From positions 1,365,228 through 1,429,227 of the forward strand of contig CP070695.1 of assembly GCA_020353515.1 (NCBI GenBank): a DNA stretch of 64,000 nt, in the 5' to 3' direction. Source of the DNA: Candidatus Heimdallarchaeota archaeon (GTDB lineage Archaea > Asgardarchaeota > Heimdallarchaeia > Hodarchaeales > Hodarchaeaceae). The position numbers and the translations under genes are program-made. Numbering within the stretch: the first letter of the stretch is position 1; the number at the start of each line of letters is the position of its first letter. The notes beneath the pieces were generated by a model, which worked only from the letters and a program-made list of their open reading frames with translations, made no database searches and was not told where the DNA came from. Positions 32,213-41,178 of the stretch are shown here, one piece after another.

Positions 32213-32216
32213 GATT

Positions 32217-32225
32217 ACCTCCTTT
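32217..32225 (-). promoter_or_regulatory. Strong ribosome-binding site of eL15
   Basis: AAAGGAGGT on the minus strand, 4 nt before the TTG start. It is near-perfectly complementary to the 16S tail and sets the start of the gene. Confidence 0.8.
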
Positions 32226-32389
32226 AGGTTCTGCGGATATGAGTTTATCACTCACTCAGCAACATTCCAGCACGGAGATACTTGAGGAAGATGTTTTCAA
32301 CTAGGTATAAAATGATTGTCAAAAGCTGTTTAATTCCTATTCTTGAAAAAAAAGATAAAGGAAACGTGTACAATCCTTTTGATTCGTGA

Positions 32390-33340
32390 TTAATTCCTAA
32401 AATAGGATTTTTCCACGATGAAATCAGGCGTGTGACCTTTTAAAGCCTTTTTAATCTGGTCAACAATAACGTGCCCAACTCGTTTTTGGGCTTCAGTAGT
32501 AGAGGCTCCAATGTGAGGGGAAACATAGATATTTTCAAGCTCAAACAGCTTGTTATTTCGTACAGGTTCGTCAGTAAACACATCGAGTGCTGCTCCTGCG
32601 ATTTTGTTATCCTTTAGGGCAACATAAAGGGCGTTTTCATCAACAATACCTCCTCGAGCACAGTTAATCAGGTAAGCTGTAGATTTCATGAGTTCCAATT
32701 CTCGTCGACTAATCAAACCTTGAGTCTCTGCTTTTAATTTAGTATGAATTGTGACAAAATCCGATACTTGAAGTAGATAATCGAGATCATCAGTTCTTTC
32801 GACTCCCATTCTTTCTGTGACTTCAGAAGGAGTGTTTGGGGAGTAAATCAGACATTTCATACCAAATACTTTTGCTCTTGTGATTACTTCAGAACCAATT
32901 TTACCACATCCAATGCATCCAAGAATTTTGTCATGTAATTCTGTCCGCCTTAACCATTTTTTCGGATTCATATTGGACTTGGTTTCATTTGTTACATTGA
33001 CTAGACGACAACTAAGTGCAAGCATGTATGTTAACGTTAGTTCTGCAACCGAAATTACAGAAGATCGTGGCGCGTTCACAACTAAGATGCCTCGTTCTGT
33101 AGCTGCTTGGACATCAATGTTATCGACACCAATTCCTGCACGGCCAATTACTTTTAACTGGGTTCCTTTCTCGATGACCTCCCGAGGCAGCTTTGTGGCA
33201 CTACGGACAATAACCGCATGGTATTTCCCTATTTCTGTTAACAATTCCGCGGGGGAGTAGTGCTGGTTCGTTACCTCAAACTCTTTTTGTAATTCTGCTA
33301 AAGCAGCAGGGTCTAATGGATCATTTACTAAAACTTTCAA
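32390..33340 (-). CDS. serA: D-3-phosphoglycerate dehydrogenase-like 2-hydroxyacid dehydrogenase, copy 1
   Basis: The 316-residue protein has the catalytic and NAD-binding domains of the D-isomer-specific family: RAGIGVDNID, the Rossmann loop GCIGCGKIGSEV (GxGxxG form), Arg in NCARGGIVDE, and His in SPHIGAST. It lacks the ACT domain of long SerA proteins, so 3-phosphoglycerate is likely but other 2-hydroxyacids are possible. It starts at TTG 33340. Its N-terminal ~70 codons share a 205 bp tract with the inverted paralogue at 36.5 kb that is far more alike than the rest of the gene. Confidence 0.85.
   Translation of the reverse strand: MKVLVNDPLDPAALAELQKEFEVTNQHYSPAELLTEIGKYHAVIVRSATKLPREVIEKGTQLKVIGRAGIGVDNIDVQAATERGILVVNAPRSSVISVAELTLTYMLALSCRLVNVTNETKSNMNPKKWLRRTELHDKILGCIGCGKIGSEVITRAKVFGMKCLIYSPNTPSEVTERMGVERTDDLDYLLQVSDFVTIHTKLKAETQGLISRRELELMKSTAYLINCARGGIVDENALYVALKDNKIAGAALDVFTDEPVRNNKLFELENIYVSPHIGASTTEAQKRVGHVIVDQIKKALKGHTPDFIVEKSYFRN
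33096..33300 (-). repeat. Inverted repeat arm inside serA copy 1
   Basis: The minus-strand sequence here matches 36553-36757 on the plus strand. It includes a 72 bp run without mismatch and a second exact ~40 bp run (GGAATTGGTGTCGATAACAT onwards), separated by a more divergent middle. Confidence 0.85.
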
Positions 33341-33561
33341 GTTTTGTTCAGAATCAAAAATTGTAGTTCACCTCAATCTCTAATAATAATACTGTTCTAG
33401 CTCGCTTGAACTAGAAATCTCACGCAATTAATCTGGAGGTGAAATCGTTATTAAGAACAGATTATCCTACGAATTCTCGAAATAGTTTTTGAGAACAAAA
33501 AGTTCAAAAAATAATAGAGGTTAATTAGTTTGCTGAATCAACAGATAATGACCAATTAGGT

Positions 33562-36036
33562 TTAAACGAACTTCTCTTTTTCTTTAGCGCGTCGTATTGA
33601 AAGTTCTAACGCGCTTTTCAAGATTTTTAAAAAGGAAATTCCTTTAGCTGTAATTATGTAGTGTCGATACCGCCCATCATGAAGAACTTGTGGGGTTACA
33701 TGGAAATCAAGGTAGTTAAGTTTTATCAGTTTTTTTAATTCATCAGAGAGAGTTGAGGTAGGGATATCTAGGGCTCGAGCCAGCGTAGTAAGGTTTGTAT
33801 CCTCTGAATACTGGAAGGCGATTTCTATCAATGTTAGGATAGTTCTTCCTTTTAATTTTGTTTTTAATTCTCTACGATAATCATCTGGAAACCATGTAAC
33901 CAAACTTGTGGGCATCGTTGGCTCTTCTAAAAGTGAAGTTACGACTGTTTCAGACATAATCGCGGTTTGTATGCTTTCCAGCCCAATAATCAGCTTATGA
34001 TATATTGGTTTTAGAAATTCAATTTTATCTGATTGGAAAAATTCGATGAAACTTGGAGTTCTAAACTTTGTATTAATAAGGTAGTATCCTGCAGCTATGG
34101 CGCACAAAGAAAATATAAAAGCAAATATTATTTGAGTTGGAAAAAAATTTGGATCTTCTACCTTATTTTCAGTATTAACAATACTAAACATTCCATCGGA
34201 GATGTCTTCAGTTGTTAAAATTCCATAACAACTAGCAATGATTTTGAGTAGGCAAGTAGATTCATTAATTACATTACTACTTGTATTCCACATGAAATTG
34301 TTTTCAATAAGGTTAAAAGCTATTTGATTCCATAAATTACCACCATCAAATGAATAATACACTGAATAAGTAATTGAATGGTTGAATGAATCGAAAGACT
34401 GTAACCATTGAATATTGACTAGTCCATTGAGAGTTTCTCCACCATTAGGAAACTTTATTATTGGTTTTGAGAACCAATGAATTCGAGATGGATAGGGAAA
34501 AGCCAAAGGATAGTAATCTTGATTATCTGAAGAACCATCAATAGAATATGGTTCATCAACGAAATTATCACTATTTATATCTGGCTCTATCCAGTCATTC
34601 CAGAAATTTTTTATGAAAGTATTATCTGATCCACTGTCACTAGCCTGAGATATCTCATTATCGTTATTAATAAAATTATTCTGGTCAATTATATTAAAAC
34701 TCGACGAAGAATGAATTATTATACCAAAGTCAGAACTATTTAAGATAATATTACCAGTGATGAGATTACTACTAGAGTTTGTTATAGAAATTCCGTATAA
34801 ATTTTGGTTGATAACATTTTCAGTAATACTATTATAATTTGCTTCCTCGAATAAGAATATACCAGCTTGTTTGTTTTTGAAGATGGTATTATTTATAATA
34901 AAATTTTGATCCCATGAAGTTTCTATAGAGATTCCATTTATTCCATTATTAGATACATTATTGGATTTGATGGTATTGTTTCTCGATGGTAAGTAATTTC
35001 CTAGATCAAATACTAAGGTAATACCAGATCCAGTGTTGTTGCAGACAATATTATTTGTAATGGTATTATCATTCGCTCCCTCAACAGTAATTCCATCTTG
35101 GAGATTATTGAAAACAAAATTCTCTGAAATCTTATTTTCATATGAGTACCTAACCGAAATTCCCCAGTTCTTATTTCTAAAGAAAGTGTTGCTAGTTATG
35201 GTATTATTATAACAATAATTTTCTATGCAAATCCCGTGACTATTATTGGAAGCTATGTTATTAACAATTAAATTATTATGAGCTGAACTCCATAAAAAGA
35301 TTCCGTGCCAATTTGAACTGATTAATGTATTATTGATGATCTCATTATCATAAGCTTCATAACTGATTAAGATTGCACTCCACTTGATAGAATTAAAAAC
35401 CGTATTGTTAATAACTTGGTTTTTATAAGCTGATCTTGAAATTCCAATGCCAGCTGCATTATCGTATAACTTATTATTGATGATCGTGAGATCATTAGAA
35501 GAATATCTGACAAAGATTCCGTAGCCATCATTATTGTAAATAGTATTTTTCGATATAATCCCATGAGTGACATTATCGAGATAAATACCACCCAAGGATT
35601 CATTCAAACCATTTAATATATTGTTAGTAATGATGAACCAATCTATTGTATTTTTAATTTCAATTAAGTAACCCATTCTACTGGTGATATTTAATCCCTC
35701 AATTACGAACGGGTTATTCAAGGTTCCTGATCCATTAAATCCTAGGGAGTTAAAATCACTATTCTCATCAATGATAATTGGGCTAGATGGTTTATATTGG
35801 TTTGAGATTAGTGGTTTATAGAATGAAGTGTGTCTTTGGAAAATAGGGTTATCGTTATTAGAAATATGTTCTTGATGGGTCAATCCCTTTTTGATGATAT
35901 GCGAATCTGAATAATGAATGTCCACTTGTTCGAATGTATGCTGTGATTTAGAGACCTTTTCACAAGAAAAATTAAAGGTTATGGTAAGCACAATCAGGCC
36001 TACAGAAATGAGTTTCCAAACCACTTTGACCATCAT
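33562..36036 (-). CDS. Surface parallel beta-helix protein with one membrane helix and a cytoplasmic winged helix
   Basis: The 824-residue protein starts with a signal peptide (GLIVLTITFNFSC; the Cys could be lipidated). Residues ~100-510 are a NosD/PbH1-type right-handed beta-helix of ~20-residue Asn-rich rungs (for example NITNNIVCNNTGSGI). A beta-sandwich (~520-630) follows, then a membrane helix (~634-657, IIFAFIFSLCAIAAGYYLI). The cytoplasmic part ends in a winged helix (~725-815) with LARALDIPTSTLSDELKKLIKLNYL and a wing GRYRHYIITAKG. It looks like a one-component transmembrane regulator sensing a surface polymer. The domain calls are clear; the signalling role is inference. The gene sits between two inverted serA-like genes. 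Confidence 0.8.
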   Translation of the reverse strand: MMVKVVWKLISVGLIVLTITFNFSCEKVSKSQHTFEQVDIHYSDSHIIKKGLTHQEHISNNDNPIFQRHTSFYKPLISNQYKPSSPIIIDENSDFNSLGFNGSGTLNNPFVIEGLNITSRMGYLIEIKNTIDWFIITNNILNGLNESLGGIYLDNVTHGIISKNTIYNNDGYGIFVRYSSNDLTIINNKLYDNAAGIGISRSAYKNQVINNTVFNSIKWSAILISYEAYDNEIINNTLISSNWHGIFLWSSAHNNLIVNNIASNNSHGICIENYCYNNTITSNTFFRNKNWGISVRYSYENKISENFVFNNLQDGITVEGANDNTITNNIVCNNTGSGITLVFDLGNYLPSRNNTIKSNNVSNNGINGISIETSWDQNFIINNTIFKNKQAGIFLFEEANYNSITENVINQNLYGISITNSSSNLITGNIILNSSDFGIIIHSSSSFNIIDQNNFINNDNEISQASDSGSDNTFIKNFWNDWIEPDINSDNFVDEPYSIDGSSDNQDYYPLAFPYPSRIHWFSKPIIKFPNGGETLNGLVNIQWLQSFDSFNHSITYSVYYSFDGGNLWNQIAFNLIENNFMWNTSSNVINESTCLLKIIASCYGILTTEDISDGMFSIVNTENKVEDPNFFPTQIIFAFIFSLCAIAAGYYLINTKFRTPSFIEFFQSDKIEFLKPIYHKLIIGLESIQTAIMSETVVTSLLEEPTMPTSLVTWFPDDYRRELKTKLKGRTILTLIEIAFQYSEDTNLTTLARALDIPTSTLSDELKKLIKLNYLDFHVTPQVLHDGRYRHYIITAKGISFLKILKSALELSIRRAKEKEKFV

Positions 36037-36440
36037 CCATACTTTTTCAATTCTCTTTTCAATTTATCTTATAACAAATCAGGTTGAATAGGGATATAAG
36101 ATTATTCAGTTTTTTATAAAATTTTTTATTTCTTAAATTCTTTATTTGTACCTCAAAGTATGAATTTAAAAGATCTTACTTTTCGCAGTTCTTTATATCC
36201 TGTCTCACAATAATCCGTCAATTAAGTTAATGTATCTCTTCTTATGTTCTATATCAATTCTAAGAGCCGGAATTTAGAAATTTAGAGTATACACAGTAGG
36301 TTCCACACTTGATGGGTTGATGGTTTTGATTTGGTATATAAGAACTAAACTTCGTGCTATTCCAGATAAATATTCAAAAAACGGAAGTTTAATACTAGTC
36401 ATTGTAAATATCCCTAATCACCATTATAGTCATTTGTGAT
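36037..36440. other. Intergenic region without recognised gene
   Basis: About 400 bp of AT-rich DNA lie between the divergent beta-helix and serA-like genes. I see A/T runs suitable for two promoters, but no gene, clear hairpin or repeat. Confidence 0.5.
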
Positions 36441-36512
36441 ATGTCGAATCTAATCTATAGAGACCTGAAGATTATCAAATGCCATTTTAGCATCGAGATG
36501 ATAGGAAAAATG

Positions 36513-37460
36513 ATGAAAATTCTTATAGCGGATTCAATCGCAGCTTCAGCAATAGCAGAATTACAAAAAGAGTTTGAGGTAACGAACCAGCACTACTCCC
36601 CCGCGGAATTGTTAACAGAAATAGACAAATATCACGCAATCATCGTCCGTAGTGCCACAAAGCTGCCTCGGGAGGTCATTGAGAAAGGAACCCAGCTGAA
36701 AGTGATTGGTCGAGCTGGAATTGGTGTCGATAACATTGATGTCCAAGCAGCTACAGAGAAAGGGATATATGTTGTAAACTCCCCGCGTGCTTCTACAATA
36801 TCTGTTGCGGAAATGACAATAGCATTTATTCTCGCTCTGAGTAGAAAAATTATCCAAGCTTCCAGTCGAACTAAAAGAGGTGAATGGCCAAAAAATCAGC
36901 TTATGGGGATGGAATTATTTGACAAAACATTGGGTTTTGTTGGTTGTGGGCGTATAGGAGCCGAGGTTGTGAAAAGAGCGAAAGCTTTTGGGATGAAATG
37001 TCTGGTTTATGACCCGTATCTTCCTGGTGAAGTTTTTCAGAAGATAGGAGCGGAAAAAACAGAAGATCTTAACCGAGTATTGCAGGATTCTGATTTTGTC
37101 ACTATCCACGCCTTGTTAACTGATGAAACTCGTGGTATGATTAGTAAGGAGGAATTGGATCAAATGAAGCCATCTGCATTCATCATAAATTGTGCACGGG
37201 GAGGCATTATCGATGAAGAAGCCCTCTATAACGCGCTAAAGGAAAATAAGATAGCAGGCGCGGCTCTCGATGTCTTTGCTGTAGAACCAATGAAAAATAA
37301 TAAATTGTTTGAGCTCGAAAATGTATATGTCTCTCCTCACATAAGCGCCTCAACAAAGGAAGCACAAGAAAGAGCAGGGCAAATAACAGCTCAACAGGTT
37401 AAATTAGTACTGAATGGTCAAAAACCTGAATTCTCTGTTAATGCTAACCAGTTGGAATGA
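36513..37460 (+). CDS. serA: D-3-phosphoglycerate dehydrogenase-like 2-hydroxyacid dehydrogenase, copy 2
   Basis: The protein has RAGIGVDNID, the NAD loop GFVGCGRIGAEV, the Arg motif NCARGGIIDE and the His-containing SPHISAST, where Ser replaces the Gly of copy 1. No ACT domain is present. I start at ATG 36513 (MKILIADS), aligned with copy 1; an ATG at 36441 gives an implausible extension. Outside the shared tract the two copies look only moderately similar. The ATG of the next gene overlaps this stop codon. It is probably an active enzyme; the substrate is not fixed by sequence. Confidence 0.87.
   Translation: MKILIADSIAASAIAELQKEFEVTNQHYSPAELLTEIDKYHAIIVRSATKLPREVIEKGTQLKVIGRAGIGVDNIDVQAATEKGIYVVNSPRASTISVAEMTIAFILALSRKIIQASSRTKRGEWPKNQLMGMELFDKTLGFVGCGRIGAEVVKRAKAFGMKCLVYDPYLPGEVFQKIGAEKTEDLNRVLQDSDFVTIHALLTDETRGMISKEELDQMKPSAFIINCARGGIIDEEALYNALKENKIAGAALDVFAVEPMKNNKLFELENVYVSPHISASTKEAQERAGQITAQQVKLVLNGQKPEFSVNANQLE
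36553..36757 (+). repeat. Inverted repeat arm inside serA copy 2
   Basis: Partner of 33096-33300 in opposite orientation. The exact 72 bp run is 36553-36624, covering codons that encode AELQKEFEVTNQHYSPAELL. Confidence 0.85.
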
Positions 37461-37966
37461 AATTCGGAAGCATATCTATGGTTGACAGATCCACTAAAGA
37501 ACCGAAAAAGAAATCACGGAAGAAATCCTCTTTAGAGACATTTGCGATAAATCAGAACATATCGGTTGATGAAATCCGAGAAAAATTTCCAGCGTTATAC
37601 TCTGAGCTTACCAATAAGAAGATGAGTATGAGGATAGATGAAGTTGAGGATGAATCAGAATCTCATTCATCAAGAGAGGATGAGAGACAATCTTTCGATC
37701 CTTTTAGTAATTATGAACCCAATATTTTTGATTTTCTCGCAAGGGCACGAACCAATAAGGAAGGTCTAGATGTCGTTGACTTTTTATCTAAACAAGGTCA
37801 AATTTCAGCGAAAACCGCAAAAGAGCTAACCGAAAAAATCAAAACTTTAGGTATACGATGTTTTGGCCCTGAACGGCCTGCTGATTACTACTACAGAAAA
37901 TCTGAAGAAATTAGAACAAAGAAAATTATTCAAAAAAGGTATCCCTCTCATAAAGATGATGAATGA
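37457..37966 (+). CDS. DUF2095-like protein
   Basis: The 169-residue protein has a basic, disordered start (KEPKKKSRKKSS), an acidic middle, and a C-terminal domain (~80-150): FDPFSNYEPNIFDFLARARTN, then VVDFLSKQGQISAKTAKELTEKIKTLGIRCFGP. This resembles the archaeal DUF2095 family, by memory of the pattern. No catalytic residues stand out. Its ATG overlaps the TGA of the serA-like gene (ATGA), so the two are translationally coupled. An internal ATG at 37478 is an alternative start. The function is unknown. Confidence 0.55.
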   Translation: MKFGSISMVDRSTKEPKKKSRKKSSLETFAINQNISVDEIREKFPALYSELTNKKMSMRIDEVEDESESHSSREDERQSFDPFSNYEPNIFDFLARARTNKEGLDVVDFLSKQGQISAKTAKELTEKIKTLGIRCFGPERPADYYYRKSEEIRTKKIIQKRYPSHKDDE

Positions 37967-37976
37967 GACACTACTT

Positions 37977-39176
37977 TTAAGCAGCAGCTACTATCTTAAC
38001 TACATCACCAAATTGGAGCTCGTGTTTTTCAGAAATCCGACGATTCGTACGAGCATCAATACCATGAATAAAGTTCTTAAAGAGATCCTGATGGATTAAT
38101 CCAGCAAATTCTTTAATTGTTGTCCCTTTTTTAACAAGAAATACATCAGGGAGAACTTTCCCTTCATTATCACTAAAATGACTCACATCGGCCACAGGAT
38201 AAATTGGTTGCAGCTGTAAAACAGTAAAAACAGCTTTATTTAATGTTTCAAAAATACCAGTAGTTCTGTACGGCTTTAAAATCTCTGTTTGTATTTGAGT
38301 TACAATGGATTCCTCTTTTGAGGAAAGATTCCCAATGAGATTCAAACGGCCACTGGCTGAGACATATTCTACTTTCTCTTGTTTAACAAGATTTCGGAGT
38401 ACAATATCAGTGAGCGCCGAGGTAGGTACAATTATTTCTCCGAATTCATGTTTTAAACGTTCATAATTATCCTTTGAAGTAGGACGATCAATTTTGTTTG
38501 CTGCAATGATTATTGGTTTTCCAATTTTGCGTATTTCGTGACATAGCTTTAATAAATCGTCTTCGGTCCAATTTTTTACTATAGAAGGGTCTAAATTGGC
38601 TGCATTTATAGCTTTCATTATACTAATTCTTGAAATTTTCAATCCTGTCATTTTTTCGGTAATAAAATCGACAATGTTCCTTTTCTCTGTGTCTGCTTTC
38701 CGTACAGCGCGTTCCCAATCCTTTTTTAAGATTCCACGCATCCATGCAGCAATTTCATTCTCTAGAAACACTATATCTTTCGTTGGATCGTGAGTTCCAG
38801 GATCAACGGTTTCCCCTTCCTCATTCAGAGATCCTGAGATATCAACCACATGAATAAGAATATCAGCTTGAGCAAGATCGGATAAGAACTGATTTCCCAT
38901 TCCTTTTCCTTCATGAGCTCCTGGAACCAATCCAGCTACATCAATTATCTTGATAGGTATTTTCCGAACTCTATCAATACATTCTGAATTTCGTGGATTA
39001 CAAGTTACATTAAGTTCTTGACAGATACATGGTGTGGTGACATACCCCACTCCTTGGTTTGCTTGAATTGTGGTAAAAGGATAATCAGCAGTCTTTGCTG
39101 ATGTACCACAGAGAGCATTTAGAAAAGTAGTTTTACCCGATGATGGTTTTCCAACAATGCCTATTAGAATAGACAT
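37977..39176 (-). CDS. OBG/YchF-family GTPase with TGS domain
   Basis: The 399-residue protein has G1 GKPSSGKTT, G3 DVAGLVPGAHEGKGMGNQFL (the Obg/YchF form), G4 NKID, an inserted helical region with CxxC-like cysteines near residues 50-65 (TTPCICQELNVTCNPRNSEC), and a C-terminal TGS domain (FLVKKGTTIKEFA, ending FGDVVKIVAAA). Archaeal members are ribosome-associated GTPases or ATPases. The NKID here favours GTP. It is convergent with the DUF2095-like gene, 10 bp apart. Confidence 0.88.
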   Translation of the reverse strand: MSILIGIVGKPSSGKTTFLNALCGTSAKTADYPFTTIQANQGVGYVTTPCICQELNVTCNPRNSECIDRVRKIPIKIIDVAGLVPGAHEGKGMGNQFLSDLAQADILIHVVDISGSLNEEGETVDPGTHDPTKDIVFLENEIAAWMRGILKKDWERAVRKADTEKRNIVDFITEKMTGLKISRISIMKAINAANLDPSIVKNWTEDDLLKLCHEIRKIGKPIIIAANKIDRPTSKDNYERLKHEFGEIIVPTSALTDIVLRNLVKQEKVEYVSASGRLNLIGNLSSKEESIVTQIQTEILKPYRTTGIFETLNKAVFTVLQLQPIYPVADVSHFSDNEGKVLPDVFLVKKGTTIKEFAGLIHQDLFKNFIHGIDARTNRRISEKHELQFGDVVKIVAAA

Positions 39177-39382
39177 ATTCCAAACTCCAATAATCCGAAT
39201 ATTTCTTATTTCAAGTATTGAAAATCTGTTTAACCTTAAAACTTGACACAGTGAATTATCATTTTAATATTTCTAATTATATTAAAAAATATCTTTCTAT
39301 CATCTTTTGTCTAAACATGAAACTTTTTATTCTTTCAATAAAAGTTAAATTCAAGTAGTATTATCCGACCGTAGCTACATTT

Positions 39383-41131
39383 GTGTTTGAAATGAAAAGA
39401 ATAGAATTTCCCGCTGAGCTGGCGATTTTTGCTGATCGCATTAGTGATCATTGGATCAATTTAATAACAACTGCTATTGTAAAAATTCAGGAGAAAGATT
39501 CTATTCCGAAGCTCGATGACTGGTATTTTGTTATTCGTAATCTTCTTGAAAAAGAAGAAAAACCTCCAAGCATACTTTGGGCTTTATGCTCGAAAATAGC
39601 CTGGATTCAGGCCGATATAGAATTTTTCATTAATAAATCCGATTTCCTAATCAAAGAAGCTGATACTCAATCTGATTCCCTATTACTTTCGTATACTGGA
39701 GCAGGAATAACAGAGTTTGTCAATTCTGATCATGGCATCACAATTATTGGGAAGGGGTTTTCTCAATTAGAAGCTTCTAAAGATTGGCCTGCATTATTTG
39801 ACGTTGTTACGCCATATATGCTTTTACTAAGTAATTTAAATAGAATAACTACTCTTAAAGATGTCTACTCCACAATTAAGCGAATTTTTGAGGATGTTCT
39901 CGACTCTAATTCGAATTATCAACACCTTTTTCTCCCCGCACAATCTTTTGCATTCAAAAAAAGCATCGAAGAAGCCCAAATTGATCTTTCAGACTCTATC
40001 AAAATAGTGGAGCAATCGCAACATCATCTGAATACAGGCCTCTTATACACTTTAGTGTCGCATAAAGAAGAAGGAGATGTTTTTAAGCGCCATTTAGAAG
40101 CCGCTATTCGAGAATATCAGCTAATCAATGCTAATAACCGCTTGATCATAGCCTATACAAATTTTGCATCTTATTATGCATCTAAGGCAAAACATGATGA
40201 GGCTTCTGAATATTTATCTAAAGCTTTTTCCTTAACAGCATTACTGAGTAAAAAATTCGATGGTGGACTGTCTGTCTATCCATTAATTCAAAAAGCCTGG
40301 TTACTTGTTGAACAAGGTCAATTGCAAGAGGCAAAAAAAAGTTTTAAACTCGTTCTTGAGAAAGCTAAAACCTTTTGCTGCTCTCTTTACCAGATTAAAG
40401 TAGAATTTGGGCTTGCTTATGTTTTATTCCTTGAGTCACAGGATGATCTCGCGTTAACTCACGCAAAAACAGCTCTTTCAATTGTTGAGGAATCAGAATC
40501 AAAAGATCCCCAATTCCAAAATGATTTTCATCTGAAATATGCTGAATTGCTTATTGATCTGAATAAAGTGGATGAAATACCTAGTATTTTCGAGACTATA
40601 GATTCTAATAATCTGAGGAGCTGTTCAAAAGCTTATTATCATTATATCAAAGGGAAATACGAGTTCCACATTCATAATATTGGTATTGCAAAGACTTCTC
40701 TGGAAGATGCAATGAAGTTTATAGATGATTGTCCTGATTTTCGATCAACTCTTCTTTACACTCAAGCTGAAATTTATCTGAATGAGTATAGGCTTTCTGA
40801 GGATCCTAAAGTACTTCTGGAAGCACAAAATATGATAAATGAAAGTTTAGAGAAGCTCAAAGGGGTTCCTGAGCGTACTAAAGGCCAATGTCTTTTAGCA
40901 ATCATGCTTTCAGCTCAAGGACGGAATGAAGAAGCTGAAGAACTTCTTGAGACCCTTACAACTGATTCCTCGAAGTCTATCCCACGATTTCGAATCTTAG
41001 CAGAGAAGTTGTTGGATAATATTCATAAAAGCCGTGTTGGAAGTACACCTCTTTCTCCCATTACAAATATTAGAGATGCACTCAGATATCTTCGGGACGC
41101 AAAAACATTAATTGACTCTCAATCCCGATGA
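39383..41131 (+). CDS. Large TPR/helical-repeat protein
   Basis: The 582-residue protein is nearly all helical. From about residue 225 it contains TPR-like pairs, for example YTNFASYYASKAKHDEASEYLSKAF and PLIQKAWLLVEQGQLQEAKKSF. The N-terminal ~200 residues are helical with no recognised domain. TPR arrays act as scaffolds. No signal peptide or membrane segment is seen, so it should be cytoplasmic. It is a single-gene unit. I see no close sequence link to the TPR protein at 5.3 kb beyond the repeats. Confidence 0.65.
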   Translation: MFEMKRIEFPAELAIFADRISDHWINLITTAIVKIQEKDSIPKLDDWYFVIRNLLEKEEKPPSILWALCSKIAWIQADIEFFINKSDFLIKEADTQSDSLLLSYTGAGITEFVNSDHGITIIGKGFSQLEASKDWPALFDVVTPYMLLLSNLNRITTLKDVYSTIKRIFEDVLDSNSNYQHLFLPAQSFAFKKSIEEAQIDLSDSIKIVEQSQHHLNTGLLYTLVSHKEEGDVFKRHLEAAIREYQLINANNRLIIAYTNFASYYASKAKHDEASEYLSKAFSLTALLSKKFDGGLSVYPLIQKAWLLVEQGQLQEAKKSFKLVLEKAKTFCCSLYQIKVEFGLAYVLFLESQDDLALTHAKTALSIVEESESKDPQFQNDFHLKYAELLIDLNKVDEIPSIFETIDSNNLRSCSKAYYHYIKGKYEFHIHNIGIAKTSLEDAMKFIDDCPDFRSTLLYTQAEIYLNEYRLSEDPKVLLEAQNMINESLEKLKGVPERTKGQCLLAIMLSAQGRNEEAEELLETLTTDSSKSIPRFRILAEKLLDNIHKSRVGSTPLSPITNIRDALRYLRDAKTLIDSQSR

Positions 41132-41178
41132 TCCAAAGGTTTTAGATTCTTCCTCTCCCTCTATAAAGGTAATGATCC

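Noticed and set aside
33096..36757. Composite transposon with inverted ends
   Set aside because: The inverted tracts are inside two full-length enzyme genes. No transposase, terminal motif or target-site duplication was seen.
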